Assembly: GCA_023386255.1 (NCBI GenBank)
Contig: JAEWKB010000141.1
Coordinates: forward strand, 1-14,305
Reading direction: 5' to 3'
Length of the DNA: 14,305 nucleotides
Source of the DNA: Bacteroidota bacterium
GTDB taxonomy: Bacteria; Bacteroidota; Bacteroidia; Flavobacteriales; Flavobacteriaceae
Notes under the pieces: generated by a model
Told to the model about the DNA's origin: nothing
The model's database searches: none
What the model saw: the letters and a program-made list of their open reading frames with translations, nothing else
Position numbers and translations under genes: made by a program
Part shown: piece after piece, positions 1 to 7,193 of the stretch
How the letters are laid out: each line of letters opens with the position of its first letter
Numbering within the stretch: position 1 is the first letter of the stretch

Positions 1-890
1 AATACCCCAGGAGTATTAGCCTGCGCGGCAACCACATCATGCTCAGATATAATACCTTTTACAGGGGTTCTGTCGGTGCCGTCAGTAGTTACGCACAAGT
101 GCCCTACATCATGCTTTAACATCATCATCTGGGCTTCGGCCACCGATATATTTTCGGGAACTGTAATTACAGGAGAAGTCATTACTTTATCAGCCGTAAC
201 ATCAATAGGGAAGAGGCCGGTAGCTATTTTAGACCTCAGGTCTTTGTCGGTTATTATACCTTTAGGAAGCTGGTTCTCCTGAATTATAACACTACCAATG
301 GCGCTGTTGGCCATAGTTTTGGCAATGAACTTTAAAATATCGTCAGGGTTAGCCGTAATAGGGTTTCGGGTGTATTTTATAGGCTGAAAATATTGAATAT
401 CAGTAGTTTGCTCACTATAAATCGTATTTTCAGATATTAGCTTGCCACTGCGCTCCTTATCGTAAGGGTTGCGTGACTGGGATGCAAAACTTTCCAATAA
501 AAAGCTAAGCACTTCAGTATTTCCTGTAACATAAGGTTGAAATACTTCGATCGGAATGCCATATACAATAGATTCCTCACGTGCCTTAGCGGTCATCAGA
601 TAATTATTCTTTGCAAAGAAAGGGCGGAGGCCCAGTATATCACCTTCATCACATTTATCAATAAGCGTATCTTCCACATCTGAAGTGATTGAAAGGCCTA
701 TCGCACCATCTTTAACAACATAAAAATCCGGATGTGTAGCGTCACCGCCTTTAAAAAGCACCTGGTTTTTTTCAAGGTATATTACTTTTGATTTTTCGGC
801 TATACTACTTAAATCAGCATATGAGAGGCTGCTGAATGGCGGAAATCGCTTCAGGAAATCAGCAATACGTTCGGCTACAGGATTTTTCAT
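1..890 (-). CDS. cNMP-binding-fold / CBS-pair protein of the DUF294 nucleotidyltransferase type, C-terminal part outside the window
   Basis: An open frame runs from ATG at 890 down to the window edge (296 codons, no stop), so only the N-terminal part is present. Residues about 15-130 resemble a cyclic-nucleotide-binding jelly roll (VLFKGGDATHPDFYVVKDG, then DEGDILGLRPFF). Residues about 174-225 and 236-292 form a pair of CBS domains (GIITDKDLRSKIA; VMTSPVITVPENISVAEAQ; GIISEHDVV). This order is known from proteins that continue with a DUF294 putative nucleotidyltransferase and a DUF294_C domain, about 630 residues in all. The missing half is inferred, not seen. The family is presumed to be a cytoplasmic signalling or regulatory protein of unproven function. 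The cNMP phosphate-binding cassette lacks its usual Arg. A well-placed promoter lies just upstream, so this gene probably starts its own transcript. The domain architecture is fairly sure; the biological role is unknown. Confidence 0.85.
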   Translation of the reverse strand, partial: MKNPVAERIADFLKRFPPFSSLSYADLSSIAEKSKVIYLEKNQVLFKGGDATHPDFYVVKDGAIGLSITSDVEDTLIDKCDEGDILGLRPFFAKNNYLMTAKAREESIVYGIPIEVFQPYVTGNTEVLSFLLESFASQSRNPYDKERSGKLISENTIYSEQTTDIQYFQPIKYTRNPITANPDDILKFIAKTMANSAIGSVIIQENQLPKGIITDKDLRSKIATGLFPIDVTADKVMTSPVITVPENISVAEAQMMMLKHDVGHLCVTTDGTDRTPVKGIISEHDVVAAQANTPGV

Positions 891-908
891 ATCAAGGGCA
901 ATAAAGCT

Positions 909-939
909 TAAAAATACATTTTTTTATGCATTGCCCAAA
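909..939 (-). promoter_or_regulatory. Bacteroidota-type promoter of the DUF294-family gene
   Basis: On the minus strand TTTG (939-936) is followed after 19 nt by TATTTTTA (916-909). The Bacteroidota consensus is TTTG - about 19 nt - TANNTTTG, so 11 of the 12 defined positions match. The predicted transcription start near 902 leaves a leader of about 12 nt before the ATG at 890. Confidence 0.55.
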
Positions 940-1037
940 GAAAAAGCTTACATAAAACTCATAAAGCTTTGTTAAACCTGAAAGAGTACAAGACTTAAAA
1001 TTGCTTAAATTTACAGGCAATATAAAATACATAAACC

Positions 1038-1544
1038 ATGAAAACAACAAAACAAATCATGATGCTGCTTGTAGCATTTGTAATGACAACACTGGCCAGT
1101 GCACAGGATAAAAAACCTGCAAGCCCGGCCGCAACCGCTACAGGAAAAATCAATGGAGCTACTATTACAATCAATTACAGCAGCCCATCAGTTAAAGGAC
1201 GTACAATTTGGGGCGAACTTGTGCCATACGGTAAAGTTTGGCGTGCGGGTGCTAATGCGCCTACAACAATTGAAACTGATAAAGCAATTAAAATTGAAGG
1301 ACAGGAATTACCTGCGGGTAAATATGCAGTTTATGTTATTCCTGAAAAAGGTCAGGCTACAGTAATATTTGGTAAAGATCCATCAGTTGGAGCTAACAAA
1401 TATGACCAGTCTAAAGACCAGCTACGTGTGAAGGTAAAAACAAAAAAATCAGCTGCCATGAATGAAAGCCTGGTTTACAAAATTAAAAAAGACAATATTA
1501 CTTTAAGCTGGGAGAATCTCGATATCCCAATGAAGGTAAAGTAG
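1038..1544 (+). CDS. DUF2911 family secreted protein
   Basis: This 168-residue protein begins with a Sec signal peptide (MKTTKQ, a hydrophobic stretch at residues 8-20, likely cleavage after ASA at 22), so it is exported, presumably to the periplasm. The mature part carries the DUF2911 core: YSSPSVKGRTIWG at about 47-59, LVPYGKVWRAGANAP at 61-75, then LPAGKYAVYVIP. The family is common and often multi-copy in Bacteroidota and has no established function; it is predicted to be a small beta-rich protein. The length fits the family. The gene stands alone, divergent from the DUF294 gene and followed by a strong terminator at 1567-1600. Possible -7 elements lie at 996-1003 (TAAAATTG) and 1006-1013 (TAAATTTA), but neither has a well-spaced -33 element. 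The family call is firm; a function cannot be given. Confidence 0.9.
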   Translation: MKTTKQIMMLLVAFVMTTLASAQDKKPASPAATATGKINGATITINYSSPSVKGRTIWGELVPYGKVWRAGANAPTTIETDKAIKIEGQELPAGKYAVYVIPEKGQATVIFGKDPSVGANKYDQSKDQLRVKVKTKKSAAMNESLVYKIKKDNITLSWENLDIPMKVK

Positions 1545-1566
1545 AGTCATAAGCAAGGATACAGGG

Positions 1567-1600
1567 CCGCACTGCATTATTGTAGTGCGGTTTTTATTTT
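1567..1600 (+). terminator. Intrinsic terminator of the DUF2911 gene
   Basis: A 10-bp stem (CCGCACTGCA with TGTAGTGCGG, one G-U pair) and a 4-nt loop are followed by TTTTTATTTT, 22 nt after the stop codon. On the other strand there is no T run, so it works in the plus direction only. Confidence 0.88.
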
Positions 1601-1695
1601 ATAATACAAAAAGATAAAGCCAGTTTCAAATATTCTATTTTACATAATATATATTATATTTCAAAAATATTATAGTTAAACTATGCTTACTTAAG

Positions 1696-2100
1696 CTATT
1701 CTGCTTGTATTTCAGTGTTATGCACTATTTCACTTCCTTTGTAATAGTATGCTTTCATTTTTTTTGATTTAGGATCAGTTATTAAGGAATAACCTATCAT
1801 TGTTTTATTTATTATTGATAAGTAATGCCTGTCGCCGGTAGCTTTTTGATGTATGGTAACATCATTATTTGGATAGATCCGCATTACATAATCTTTACCG
1901 CTAATTTTAGTATATGACAGATCCTGGCCATTATAAACCTGTGTCATTTGCTTAGGCACAATTAAAAATTCAAAACTTTTATTTTGCTTTAATACACGTA
2001 TTACCTCATAATATTTATTGGTTACTTCAACAGTTTTCTCAGATGTTTGTGCGGCTGCACCTATACTTATAAAAAAAATCAACAACAGTATATTTTTCAT
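1696..2100 (-). CDS. Small secreted protein of unknown function
   Basis: A 134-residue protein with a clear signal peptide (MKNILLLIFFISIGAAAQ, likely cleavage after AAA at residue 17) and a mature part of about 117 residues. The mature part is rich in beta-forming and charged residues (YYEVIRVLKQNKSFEFLIVPKQ; KDYVMRIYPNNDV) and has no cysteine, no lipobox and no second membrane segment. It is therefore predicted to be a soluble periplasmic or secreted protein. I do not recognise the family. A good promoter sits directly upstream on the same strand, supporting a real, independently transcribed gene. The flanking AT-rich stretch 1601-1695 carries no convincing minus-strand terminator, only short AT palindromes. 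The coding call is likely because signal peptide and promoter agree; no function can be given. Confidence 0.78.
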   Translation of the reverse strand: MKNILLLIFFISIGAAAQTSEKTVEVTNKYYEVIRVLKQNKSFEFLIVPKQMTQVYNGQDLSYTKISGKDYVMRIYPNNDVTIHQKATGDRHYLSIINKTMIGYSLITDPKSKKMKAYYYKGSEIVHNTEIQAE

Positions 2101-2126
2101 ATTTAAGATATTAAGTATTTACTCAT

Positions 2127-2159
2127 CAAAAATATTTAAAAATCTTTATCATAGCCAAA
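2127..2159 (-). promoter_or_regulatory. Promoter of the small secreted protein at 1696-2100
   Basis: On the minus strand TTTG (2159-2156) is followed after 21 nt by TATTTTTG (2134-2127), an exact match to TTTG / TANNTTTG within the usual 17-23 nt spacing. The predicted start near 2120 gives a leader of about 20 nt. Confidence 0.6.
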
Positions 2160-2204
2160 TAAAACAGCAGTCATTGCGTTATTGCATAAATTCTTACAAC
2201 AGCT

Positions 2205-2789
2205 ATGAAAAACACATCATCAATCGAACTTATTTCAATTAAGCCCTTATCTAATGACTGGGGAAAACTTGATAAAGTAAAATACAAATACAAACTTAAC
2301 AACGGTTCATGGCAAATACACGAACGTGAGGTATATAACCGTGGTAATGGCGCTGTAATATTGCTATATAATAAAGTAAAAGGAACTGTGATACTTACGA
2401 GACAGCTGCGCATACCAACGTGGTTTAACGGTAACGCTGACGGTATGATGATTGAAGCCTGTGCAGGGCTGCTTGATGAACACGAACCTGAAGAATGCAT
2501 ACGTAAAGAGACTGAGGAAGAAACCGGATATACACTTAGCGAGGTCCGTAAAGTTATGGAGGTATATATGTCTCCCGGATCAGTTACGGAGATATTATAT
2601 TTTTTTGTTGCTGCCTACTCTGACAGCATGAAAACCGGCGAAGGCGGAGGCGCCAATAATGAGCAGGAAGATATTGAAGTGCTGGAGCTTCAATTTGAGA
2701 AAGCATTGCAAATGATAACTGACGGAGAAATTAAAGATGCAAAGACTATAATGCTGCTGCAGTACGCTAAGATAAACCAATTGGTTTAA
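2205..2789 (+). CDS. nudK: NudK-type Nudix hydrolase (GDP-mannose pyrophosphatase family)
   Basis: A 194-residue cytoplasmic Nudix hydrolase, near the length of E. coli NudK (about 190). The Nudix region is at residues 84-109 (ACAGLLDEHEPEE, then IRKETEEETGY). The catalytic REUXEEXGU element reads KETEEETGY, so the usual Arg is Lys. The segments VYMSPGSVTEILYFF (120-134), the GGG at 147-149 and EDIEVLEL (155-162) match my recollection of E. coli NudK closely. NudK enzymes hydrolyse GDP-mannose and related nucleotide sugars to a nucleoside monophosphate and a sugar phosphate; applying this substrate here is inference from similarity. The ATG at 2205 precedes the conserved N-terminal part; no Shine-Dalgarno sequence or clear promoter is visible before it. 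The gene is convergent with ppx and separated from it by 38 nt holding a hairpin. Confidence 0.88.
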   Translation: MKNTSSIELISIKPLSNDWGKLDKVKYKYKLNNGSWQIHEREVYNRGNGAVILLYNKVKGTVILTRQLRIPTWFNGNADGMMIEACAGLLDEHEPEECIRKETEEETGYTLSEVRKVMEVYMSPGSVTEILYFFVAAYSDSMKTGEGGGANNEQEDIEVLELQFEKALQMITDGEIKDAKTIMLLQYAKINQLV

Positions 2790-2804
2790 ACCCTTCAGCA
2801 CCTA

Positions 2805-2822
2805 CAGCCGGATAACCGGCTG
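2805..2822. terminator. Hairpin between convergent nudK and ppx
   Basis: A GC-rich 7-bp stem (CAGCCGG with CCGGCTG) and an ATAA loop fill most of the 38-nt gap between two convergent stop codons. Outer CTTCAGC (2793-2799) could alternatively pair with GCTGAAG (2819-2825). There is no clean T run on either side, so termination is inferred mainly from position. Confidence 0.5.
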
Positions 2823-2827
2823 AAGCT

Positions 2828-3718
2828 TTATATATTACCGTAATACATTGCTTTTACAATACCGTCTGAGAGCCCTATTTTAGGTACATATATGTTTCTT
2901 GCACCGCTCCACTTCATCGCATTAAGATATATTCGTGTGGCATATATAATTACATCAGCACGGTCAGGATTAAGGCCCAGTTCTGCAATTCGCTGTTCGT
3001 AGCTCATGTTGTCCAGCAACTGGTATTGTGAGTTGATATAGAAATATGATAATGGCTTTTCCTGCTGCTTGCCCGACAGTTTAAACAGCTTATTGATATT
3101 ACCACCGGATCCTATAAGTGTAACCGATTCATACGGCTCTACAATCATTTTTATCCATTTCTCTATTTCATGCCACACTACATCATTAACCATATTATTT
3201 AGTAAGCGAACCGTACCGTTCTTAAACGATTTTGAAACAACGATTTTCCCATCGGCAAAAAGAGAAAATTCAGTACTGCCACCTCCTACATCAACATATA
3301 AATATGTTTGGTCGTTCTTTAATAGATGGTGCAAATCAGTAGATGCAATTATGGCAGCTTCCTTTTTGCCATCTATAATATCAACCTTTACACCTGCCTC
3401 CTGCTCAATAAGTTCGGCCACTTCCCTGCCGTTGTAAGCTTCACGCATGGCTGATGTAGCACAGGCCATATACCTTTCAACCTTATGAACCTTCATAAGC
3501 AGCTTGTAGGCTTTCATAGCGTCAATCATGCGCTCAATGTTTTCTTCTGTAATTTCTCCTACAGTAAAAGCATCCTGACCCAGGCGGATGGGTACGCGCA
3601 CCAGTGAACTTTTATTGAATTGAGGTTCTTTTCCTTCCTGCTCTACGATATTAGATACTAAAAGCCTCATGGCATTAGACCCAATATCAATAGCAGCGTA
3701 TTTTTTTATGTTAATCAT
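2828..3718 (-). CDS. ppx: Exopolyphosphatase / guanosine pentaphosphate phosphatase (Ppx/GppA), short form
   Basis: A 296-residue member of the Ppx/GppA branch of the actin-like ATPase fold. It cleaves terminal phosphate from polyphosphate and in some members from pppGpp. Visible motifs are phosphate-1 AIDIGSNAMRLLV (9-21), ACATSAMREA (85-94), phosphate-2 YVDVGGGSTEF (141-151), GSGGN (203-207) and IGLSDG (281-286). The usual GxEEAR catalytic segment reads GKKEAA (117-122); Glu120 lines up with the retained catalytic Glu, while the first Glu and the Arg are replaced. The protein ends after domain II and lacks the C-terminal HD-like extension of E. coli PPX (about 513 residues). Such short forms are common in Bacteroidota. 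It lies 77 nt downstream of ppk1, so polyphosphate synthesis and breakdown are probably co-transcribed. Substrate preference cannot be decided here. Confidence 0.9.
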   Translation of the reverse strand: MINIKKYAAIDIGSNAMRLLVSNIVEQEGKEPQFNKSSLVRVPIRLGQDAFTVGEITEENIERMIDAMKAYKLLMKVHKVERYMACATSAMREAYNGREVAELIEQEAGVKVDIIDGKKEAAIIASTDLHHLLKNDQTYLYVDVGGGSTEFSLFADGKIVVSKSFKNGTVRLLNNMVNDVVWHEIEKWIKMIVEPYESVTLIGSGGNINKLFKLSGKQQEKPLSYFYINSQYQLLDNMSYEQRIAELGLNPDRADVIIYATRIYLNAMKWSGARNIYVPKIGLSDGIVKAMYYGNI

Positions 3719-3720
3719 TT

Positions 3721-3790
3721 TAAGCTCCTTAGCTTAAGGCTTCTGAGCTACTGAGCCTTTTACTGCTCAATAACTCAGAAGCTCAGAAGC
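3721..3790. repeat. Degenerate 8-bp-period repeat and long inverted repeat between ppk1 and ppx
   Basis: Nearly the whole 77-nt spacer reads as octamers: TAAGCTCC, TTAGCTTA, a 7-mer, TGAGCTAC, TGAGCCTT, a 7-mer, TCAATAAC, TCAGAAGC, TCAGAAGC. The outer units are inverted: 3739-3755 pairs with 3774-3790 at 16 of 17 positions (the exception is 3750 against 3779) around an 18-nt loop. No T run follows on the minus strand, so it is not a standard terminator. Confidence 0.75.
3723..3730 (-). promoter_or_regulatory. Unusually strong Shine-Dalgarno sequence before ppx
   Basis: AAGGAGCT on the minus strand places GGAG 6 nt before the ATG at 3718. Most genes in this window have no recognisable Shine-Dalgarno sequence, as expected for Bacteroidota. 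The same TAAGGAGCT 9-mer precedes rnz. It fixes the ppx start. Confidence 0.6.
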
Positions 3791-3795
3791 TTTCT

Positions 3796-5910
3796 CTATA
3801 GTTGTTCGTAAATTACTTCAAGTTTATTCCTGTAATAGTTATAAGTTTCCAGTTGTGCCCTGAAAACCTTCTCATCAGGACGTTTTCTATACCTGTTTTC
3901 AAGTGTTTCACTGTGCAGCCTGGCTTTTACATTGCCCTTCCACCCTATTTCAAATGTATCAATAAGCTCCTGCTTAATTTCAGGATCGTAGATTGGGCAG
4001 GTAACCTCTACCCTTGCATCAAGATTTCGAGTCATGAAGTCGGCTGAAGATATATAAACGTCAGGTTCTCCCCCGTTGCCAAATATGTAAACCCTGGCAT
4101 GTTCCAAGTAATTATCTACAATACTTATGGCCTCGATATTTTCGCTCATGCCGGGTACACCGGGTATCAGGCTGCAAATGCCTCTTATAACAAGCTGTAT
4201 ATTTACCCCTTCCCTGCTTGCTTCATACAGCTTATCAATCATTTTAAAATCGGTAAGGCTGTTCATTTTTAGTTTTATAAAAGCTTCTTTTCCCGCAATA
4301 GCATTTAATATCTCCCTGTCTATAAGCTTATAAAATTTAGATCTTGTATAATGTGGCGACACGAACAGGTGCTTATATCGGTGGAGGCGGTAATTAACAT
4401 CAAAAAAATCAAATACTTTATTTACCTCTTTCATAATGGCCGAGTGGCTGGTAAACAGTGTTACATCAGTATACACTTTTGCGGTAGACTCATTAAAGTT
4501 ACCAGTTGAAATAAACCCATAACGTTTTACTTTGCCTTCCTCAAGCCGTTCAACCACACATATTTTGCTGTGAACCTTAAGGCCTTTTACCCCAAATATC
4601 AGGTTGATGCCTTCTGTTTGCATCTGTTCGGCGTAAGATATATTGCTTGCTTCATCAAAACGGGCCTGCAGTTCAATCTGTACAGTTACTTTCTTGCCGT
4701 TTTTAGCCGCATTTATTAGCGAACTCACTATTTGGGAGTTTTTTGCCAGCCTGTACAAAGTGATTTTAATAGAAAAAACTTTAGGATCAAGCGCTGCTTC
4801 CCGCAGGAATTTAATTACATAGGAAAATGACTGGTAAGGGGCATACAGCAGATAATCTTTTTGGGCTATCTTCTGTAGCATGCTTCCCTCCAGGCTAAGC
4901 CCGTTTACAGGAAGAGGCACATTTTTTTTGTACAGCAGGTCAAACCTGCCAAGGTTAGGGAAATCAATATAATCGCGCCGGTTGTGGTACCTGCCGCCCG
5001 GTATCAGGCTGTCGGCTGCATCAATTTCCATCCGCTTCAGGAAAAACTCCAGCGTATCTTTATCTATAGACTGGTCATAAACAAAGCGCACAGGCTCTCC
5101 CACCCTTCTTTCTAAAACACTTTTAGAAATTTTTTCCATGAGGCTCTTGCTTTGGTCACTGTCTATCTCAAGCTGTGCATCGCGTGTAATTTTGATCATG
5201 TGGGCCGAAATGCTCTCGTACTCAAATATATTAAAGATGCTGTGCAGGTTATGGCGTATAACATCATCAAGCATAATGATATACTGGCTCTCATTGTTTG
5301 ATGGGAGCACCACAAATCTATTGATGGTTTTAGGGATTTCGATGACAGCGTAGCGAACTTCACTTTCGTGGAGTGCGCCTTCTTCAGTTGCATGTTTCCT
5401 TGGCTTCATTACCAGTTTAACAGCCAGGTAACCCGAAGTATCTTTTAAGAGCGGAAATTCATCAAGATCGTTTAGGATGATGGTTACAAGCTCAGGGCTT
5501 ACCCTCTGGATGAAAAAATCTTTTATAAAGATTTCCTGCTCTTTTGTGATTTCCTTTTCGTTAATTATAAAAATATTTTCCTTCTGAAGCTCTTTCTCAA
5601 TAATACTAAGGATGCGGAGGCTTTCAGATTGCTGCTCAATAACAATTTCGGTTATTTCTTTAAGCAATTCCTGGGCGGTAATACCACCCAATATTTTTTC
5701 ACCCGTCTCACCCTCCTGTTTCAGGCGGCGGATGGCTGCATAGCGCACGCGAAAAAATTCATCAAGATTATTGGAAAATATCCCTAAGAAGCGCAACCTG
5801 TCAAGTAGCGGTACATTCTCGTCGGCTGCTTCCTGAAGTACCCTTGCATTAAATGTTAACCAGCTTTTTTCCCTGTCAATATACCTGTTTACCGGTGAGT
5901 GGTGGATCAT
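3796..5910 (-). CDS. ppk1: Polyphosphate kinase 1
   Basis: A full-length PPK1 (704 residues; the E. coli enzyme has 688). It reversibly polymerises the gamma-phosphate of ATP into inorganic polyphosphate through a phosphohistidine intermediate, in the cytoplasm or at the inner membrane. The N-terminal domain starts YIDREKSWLTFN (10-21), with FLGIFSNNLDEFFRVR (41-56). Catalytic segments are ITLYRLA (383-389), LQARFDE (414-420) and the first phospholipase-D-like element KVHSKICVVE (445-454), whose His447 corresponds to the autophosphorylated His435 of E. coli. STGNFNESTA follows at 468-477. The second element is YLEHARVYIF (601-610) with His604, then SSADFMTRNLDARVEV. The ATG at 5910 lies inside the upstream histidine phosphatase gene (35-nt overlap). 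No later start fits, because the conserved N-terminus begins only nine residues in. Translational coupling is therefore likely. Confidence 0.96.
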   Translation of the reverse strand: MIHHSPVNRYIDREKSWLTFNARVLQEAADENVPLLDRLRFLGIFSNNLDEFFRVRYAAIRRLKQEGETGEKILGGITAQELLKEITEIVIEQQSESLRILSIIEKELQKENIFIINEKEITKEQEIFIKDFFIQRVSPELVTIILNDLDEFPLLKDTSGYLAVKLVMKPRKHATEEGALHESEVRYAVIEIPKTINRFVVLPSNNESQYIIMLDDVIRHNLHSIFNIFEYESISAHMIKITRDAQLEIDSDQSKSLMEKISKSVLERRVGEPVRFVYDQSIDKDTLEFFLKRMEIDAADSLIPGGRYHNRRDYIDFPNLGRFDLLYKKNVPLPVNGLSLEGSMLQKIAQKDYLLYAPYQSFSYVIKFLREAALDPKVFSIKITLYRLAKNSQIVSSLINAAKNGKKVTVQIELQARFDEASNISYAEQMQTEGINLIFGVKGLKVHSKICVVERLEEGKVKRYGFISTGNFNESTAKVYTDVTLFTSHSAIMKEVNKVFDFFDVNYRLHRYKHLFVSPHYTRSKFYKLIDREILNAIAGKEAFIKLKMNSLTDFKMIDKLYEASREGVNIQLVIRGICSLIPGVPGMSENIEAISIVDNYLEHARVYIFGNGGEPDVYISSADFMTRNLDARVEVTCPIYDPEIKQELIDTFEIGWKGNVKARLHSETLENRYRKRPDEKVFRAQLETYNYYRNKLEVIYEQL

Positions 5911-6397
5911 ATTTTTTTAAGTCACTTGGAAATAATACTTTTTCTGTCGTACCCCTTTTGATGGACTTCCAGTCGGTTTCATCAAAAGAAATGGATACAA
6001 AACCTGCTGTAGGCACATTGTCTACGCGTTGGTTCCCAAATATATTAACAAAATTAGTAATAGCGCCATTATGACCAAAAAGAATTAGGTTATCAAATTG
6101 GTTATCGCAGCTTTTAATTACTTTTTCCAGGTTGTTTTCATCGAAGGTATACAGGTCATCCCTAAATATGATATTATCAACAGGAATGAGCAGATTTTCT
6201 GCAAATATATAGGCTGTATTTTTTGCACGTTGGGCGGTACTGCTCCACACAATGTATGATTTAGGCAAAAACTCCTCAACATTAACCGCCATAAGATGGG
6301 CATCAGTAATACCCCTTTTAGAAAGTGGACGGTCCTTATCTTTTAGCGGTGCGTCCCAGCTGGATTTTGCATGCCTTATTAAAATCAGATTTTTCAT
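5876..6397 (-). CDS. sixA: SixA-like histidine phosphatase
   Basis: A 173-residue single-domain histidine phosphatase of the phosphoglycerate-mutase superfamily. The catalytic RHA motif is at residues 8-10 (LILIRHAKSSWD; His9 is the phosphate acceptor), Arg57 is in STAQRAKNT, and the second catalytic His109 is in LFGHNGAITNFVN. The short length and the RHAKS start place it in the SixA branch, whose E. coli member removes phosphate from phosphohistidine in phosphotransfer domains. Whether this protein acts on phosphohistidine or on small molecules cannot be read from sequence. Its last 35 nt overlap the start of ppk1, indicating co-transcription and probably coupled translation. A 93-nt AT-rich gap separates it from pdxH. 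The symbol reflects family resemblance, not a proven substrate. Confidence 0.85.
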   Translation of the reverse strand: MKNLILIRHAKSSWDAPLKDKDRPLSKRGITDAHLMAVNVEEFLPKSYIVWSSTAQRAKNTAYIFAENLLIPVDNIIFRDDLYTFDENNLEKVIKSCDNQFDNLILFGHNGAITNFVNIFGNQRVDNVPTAGFVSISFDETDWKSIKRGTTEKVLFPSDLKKYDPPLTGKQVY

Positions 6398-6490
6398 ACG
6401 CCTATAAAATTGGTTATCAATGTTTTAAATATCCAAAAAAATACGGCGCCTCTTTCCCTATAAGATGTTAATTCGATATTAAAATTTGGC

Positions 6491-7138
6491 CTATGGAGCC
6501 AGTCTTTCAATTTTCCAGTTATAATCTTCCTGCAGCTTATATCGTATCCTGTCATGCAGGCGGTTCGGCCTCCCCTGCCAAAATTCCAATTCAACCGGTT
6601 TAACAATATAGCCTCCCCAATGGTCAGGTCGAGGTATTTCAGCAGCTCCTTCATATTGTTTTTCTGTCTCTGCCAGGTTCTTTTCTATGTATGAACGAGA
6701 CGGAATAACCTCACTCTGTGGTGATACAATGGCTCCAAGCCTGCTGCCCACAGGCCTGCTTTCAAAATACCCGTCTGATATATTTGCAGGTACTTTCTCG
6801 GCTTTTCCTTTAATAATAACCTGGCGTTCTGCCTCACCCCAAAAAAACGAAAGGCATATTTTAGGGTTGGCCTCTATTGCCCTACCTTTTTCAGAATTAT
6901 AGTTGGTAAAAAACACAAATCCTTCTTCATTAAACTGCTTTAGCAATACAACACGACTTTTTGGAAAGCCGTCGAGTCCTATAGTTGAGACCGTCATTGC
7001 ATTAACCTCACCATGAAAGCCCAGGTTTTCTGTTTCCAGGAACCACGACTTAAAAAGCATAATTGGATTATCCGGCAGGTTTTCCTCCACCAGCTGGCTC
7101 TTTTCGTAGGAACGGCGGTAGTTGCTAAGGTCTTTCAT
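6491..7138 (-). CDS. pdxH: Pyridoxamine/pyridoxine 5'-phosphate oxidase
   Basis: A 215-residue FMN-dependent oxidase (E. coli PdxH has 218) that makes pyridoxal 5'-phosphate from pyridoxamine or pyridoxine 5'-phosphate, the last step of vitamin B6 synthesis and salvage. Family landmarks in order are MTVSTIGLDGFPKSRVVLLK (48-67, FMN-binding strands), FFTNYNSEKGRAIEANP (76-92), FFWGEAERQVIIKG (98-111), SRPVGSRLGAIVSPQS (127-142) and the C-terminal substrate-binding block FWQGRPNRLHDRIRY (186-200). Arg193 and His195 in that block correspond to E. coli Arg197 and His199. The C-terminus ERLAP is typical. The start is supported by length and by the N-terminal RRSYEKSQL segment. It follows rnz after a 55-nt spacer made of octamer repeats, with no Shine-Dalgarno sequence. 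Confidence 0.96.
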   Translation of the reverse strand: MKDLSNYRRSYEKSQLVEENLPDNPIMLFKSWFLETENLGFHGEVNAMTVSTIGLDGFPKSRVVLLKQFNEEGFVFFTNYNSEKGRAIEANPKICLSFFWGEAERQVIIKGKAEKVPANISDGYFESRPVGSRLGAIVSPQSEVIPSRSYIEKNLAETEKQYEGAAEIPRPDHWGGYIVKPVELEFWQGRPNRLHDRIRYKLQEDYNWKIERLAP

Positions 7139-7144
7139 TTTTTA

Positions 7145-7184
7145 TAGATTATTAGACTATTAGATAGTCAGACTGTCGGATATT
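7145..7184. repeat. Degenerate 8-bp tandem repeat between rnz and pdxH
   Basis: Five consecutive octamers are visible on the plus strand: TAGATTAT, TAGACTAT, TAGATAGT, CAGACTGT, CGGATATT. The core is (T/C)(A/G)GA followed by four looser bases. The array ends 6 nt before the pdxH start codon, so it forms most of the intergenic spacer. No terminator or promoter consensus is seen. Confidence 0.72.
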
Positions 7185-7193
7185 ATATAACAA

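Noticed and set aside
1099..1365. 88-codon frame inside the DUF2911 gene
   Set aside because: It is an out-of-frame shadow of a clear family member with a signal peptide.
1640..1683. AT palindromes (ATAATATATATTAT; ATAGTTAAACTAT) after the small secreted gene
   Set aside because: Such palindromes are expected by chance in very AT-rich DNA, and there is no GC stem for a terminator.
2160..2204. Promoter for nudK
   Set aside because: TAAATTCT is two bases off the -7 consensus and has no -33 partner, so I could not support a call.
3721..3790. Octamer array as a CRISPR or insertion-sequence terminal repeat
   Set aside because: Units are 8 bp with no spacers, there is no transposase between the inverted arms, and no target duplication is seen.
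6394..6654. 86-codon minus-strand frame overlapping the pdxH C-terminus and the pdxH-sixA gap
   Set aside because: Most of it lies in another frame of the highly conserved end of pdxH; its protein has no recognisable features and there is no start signal.
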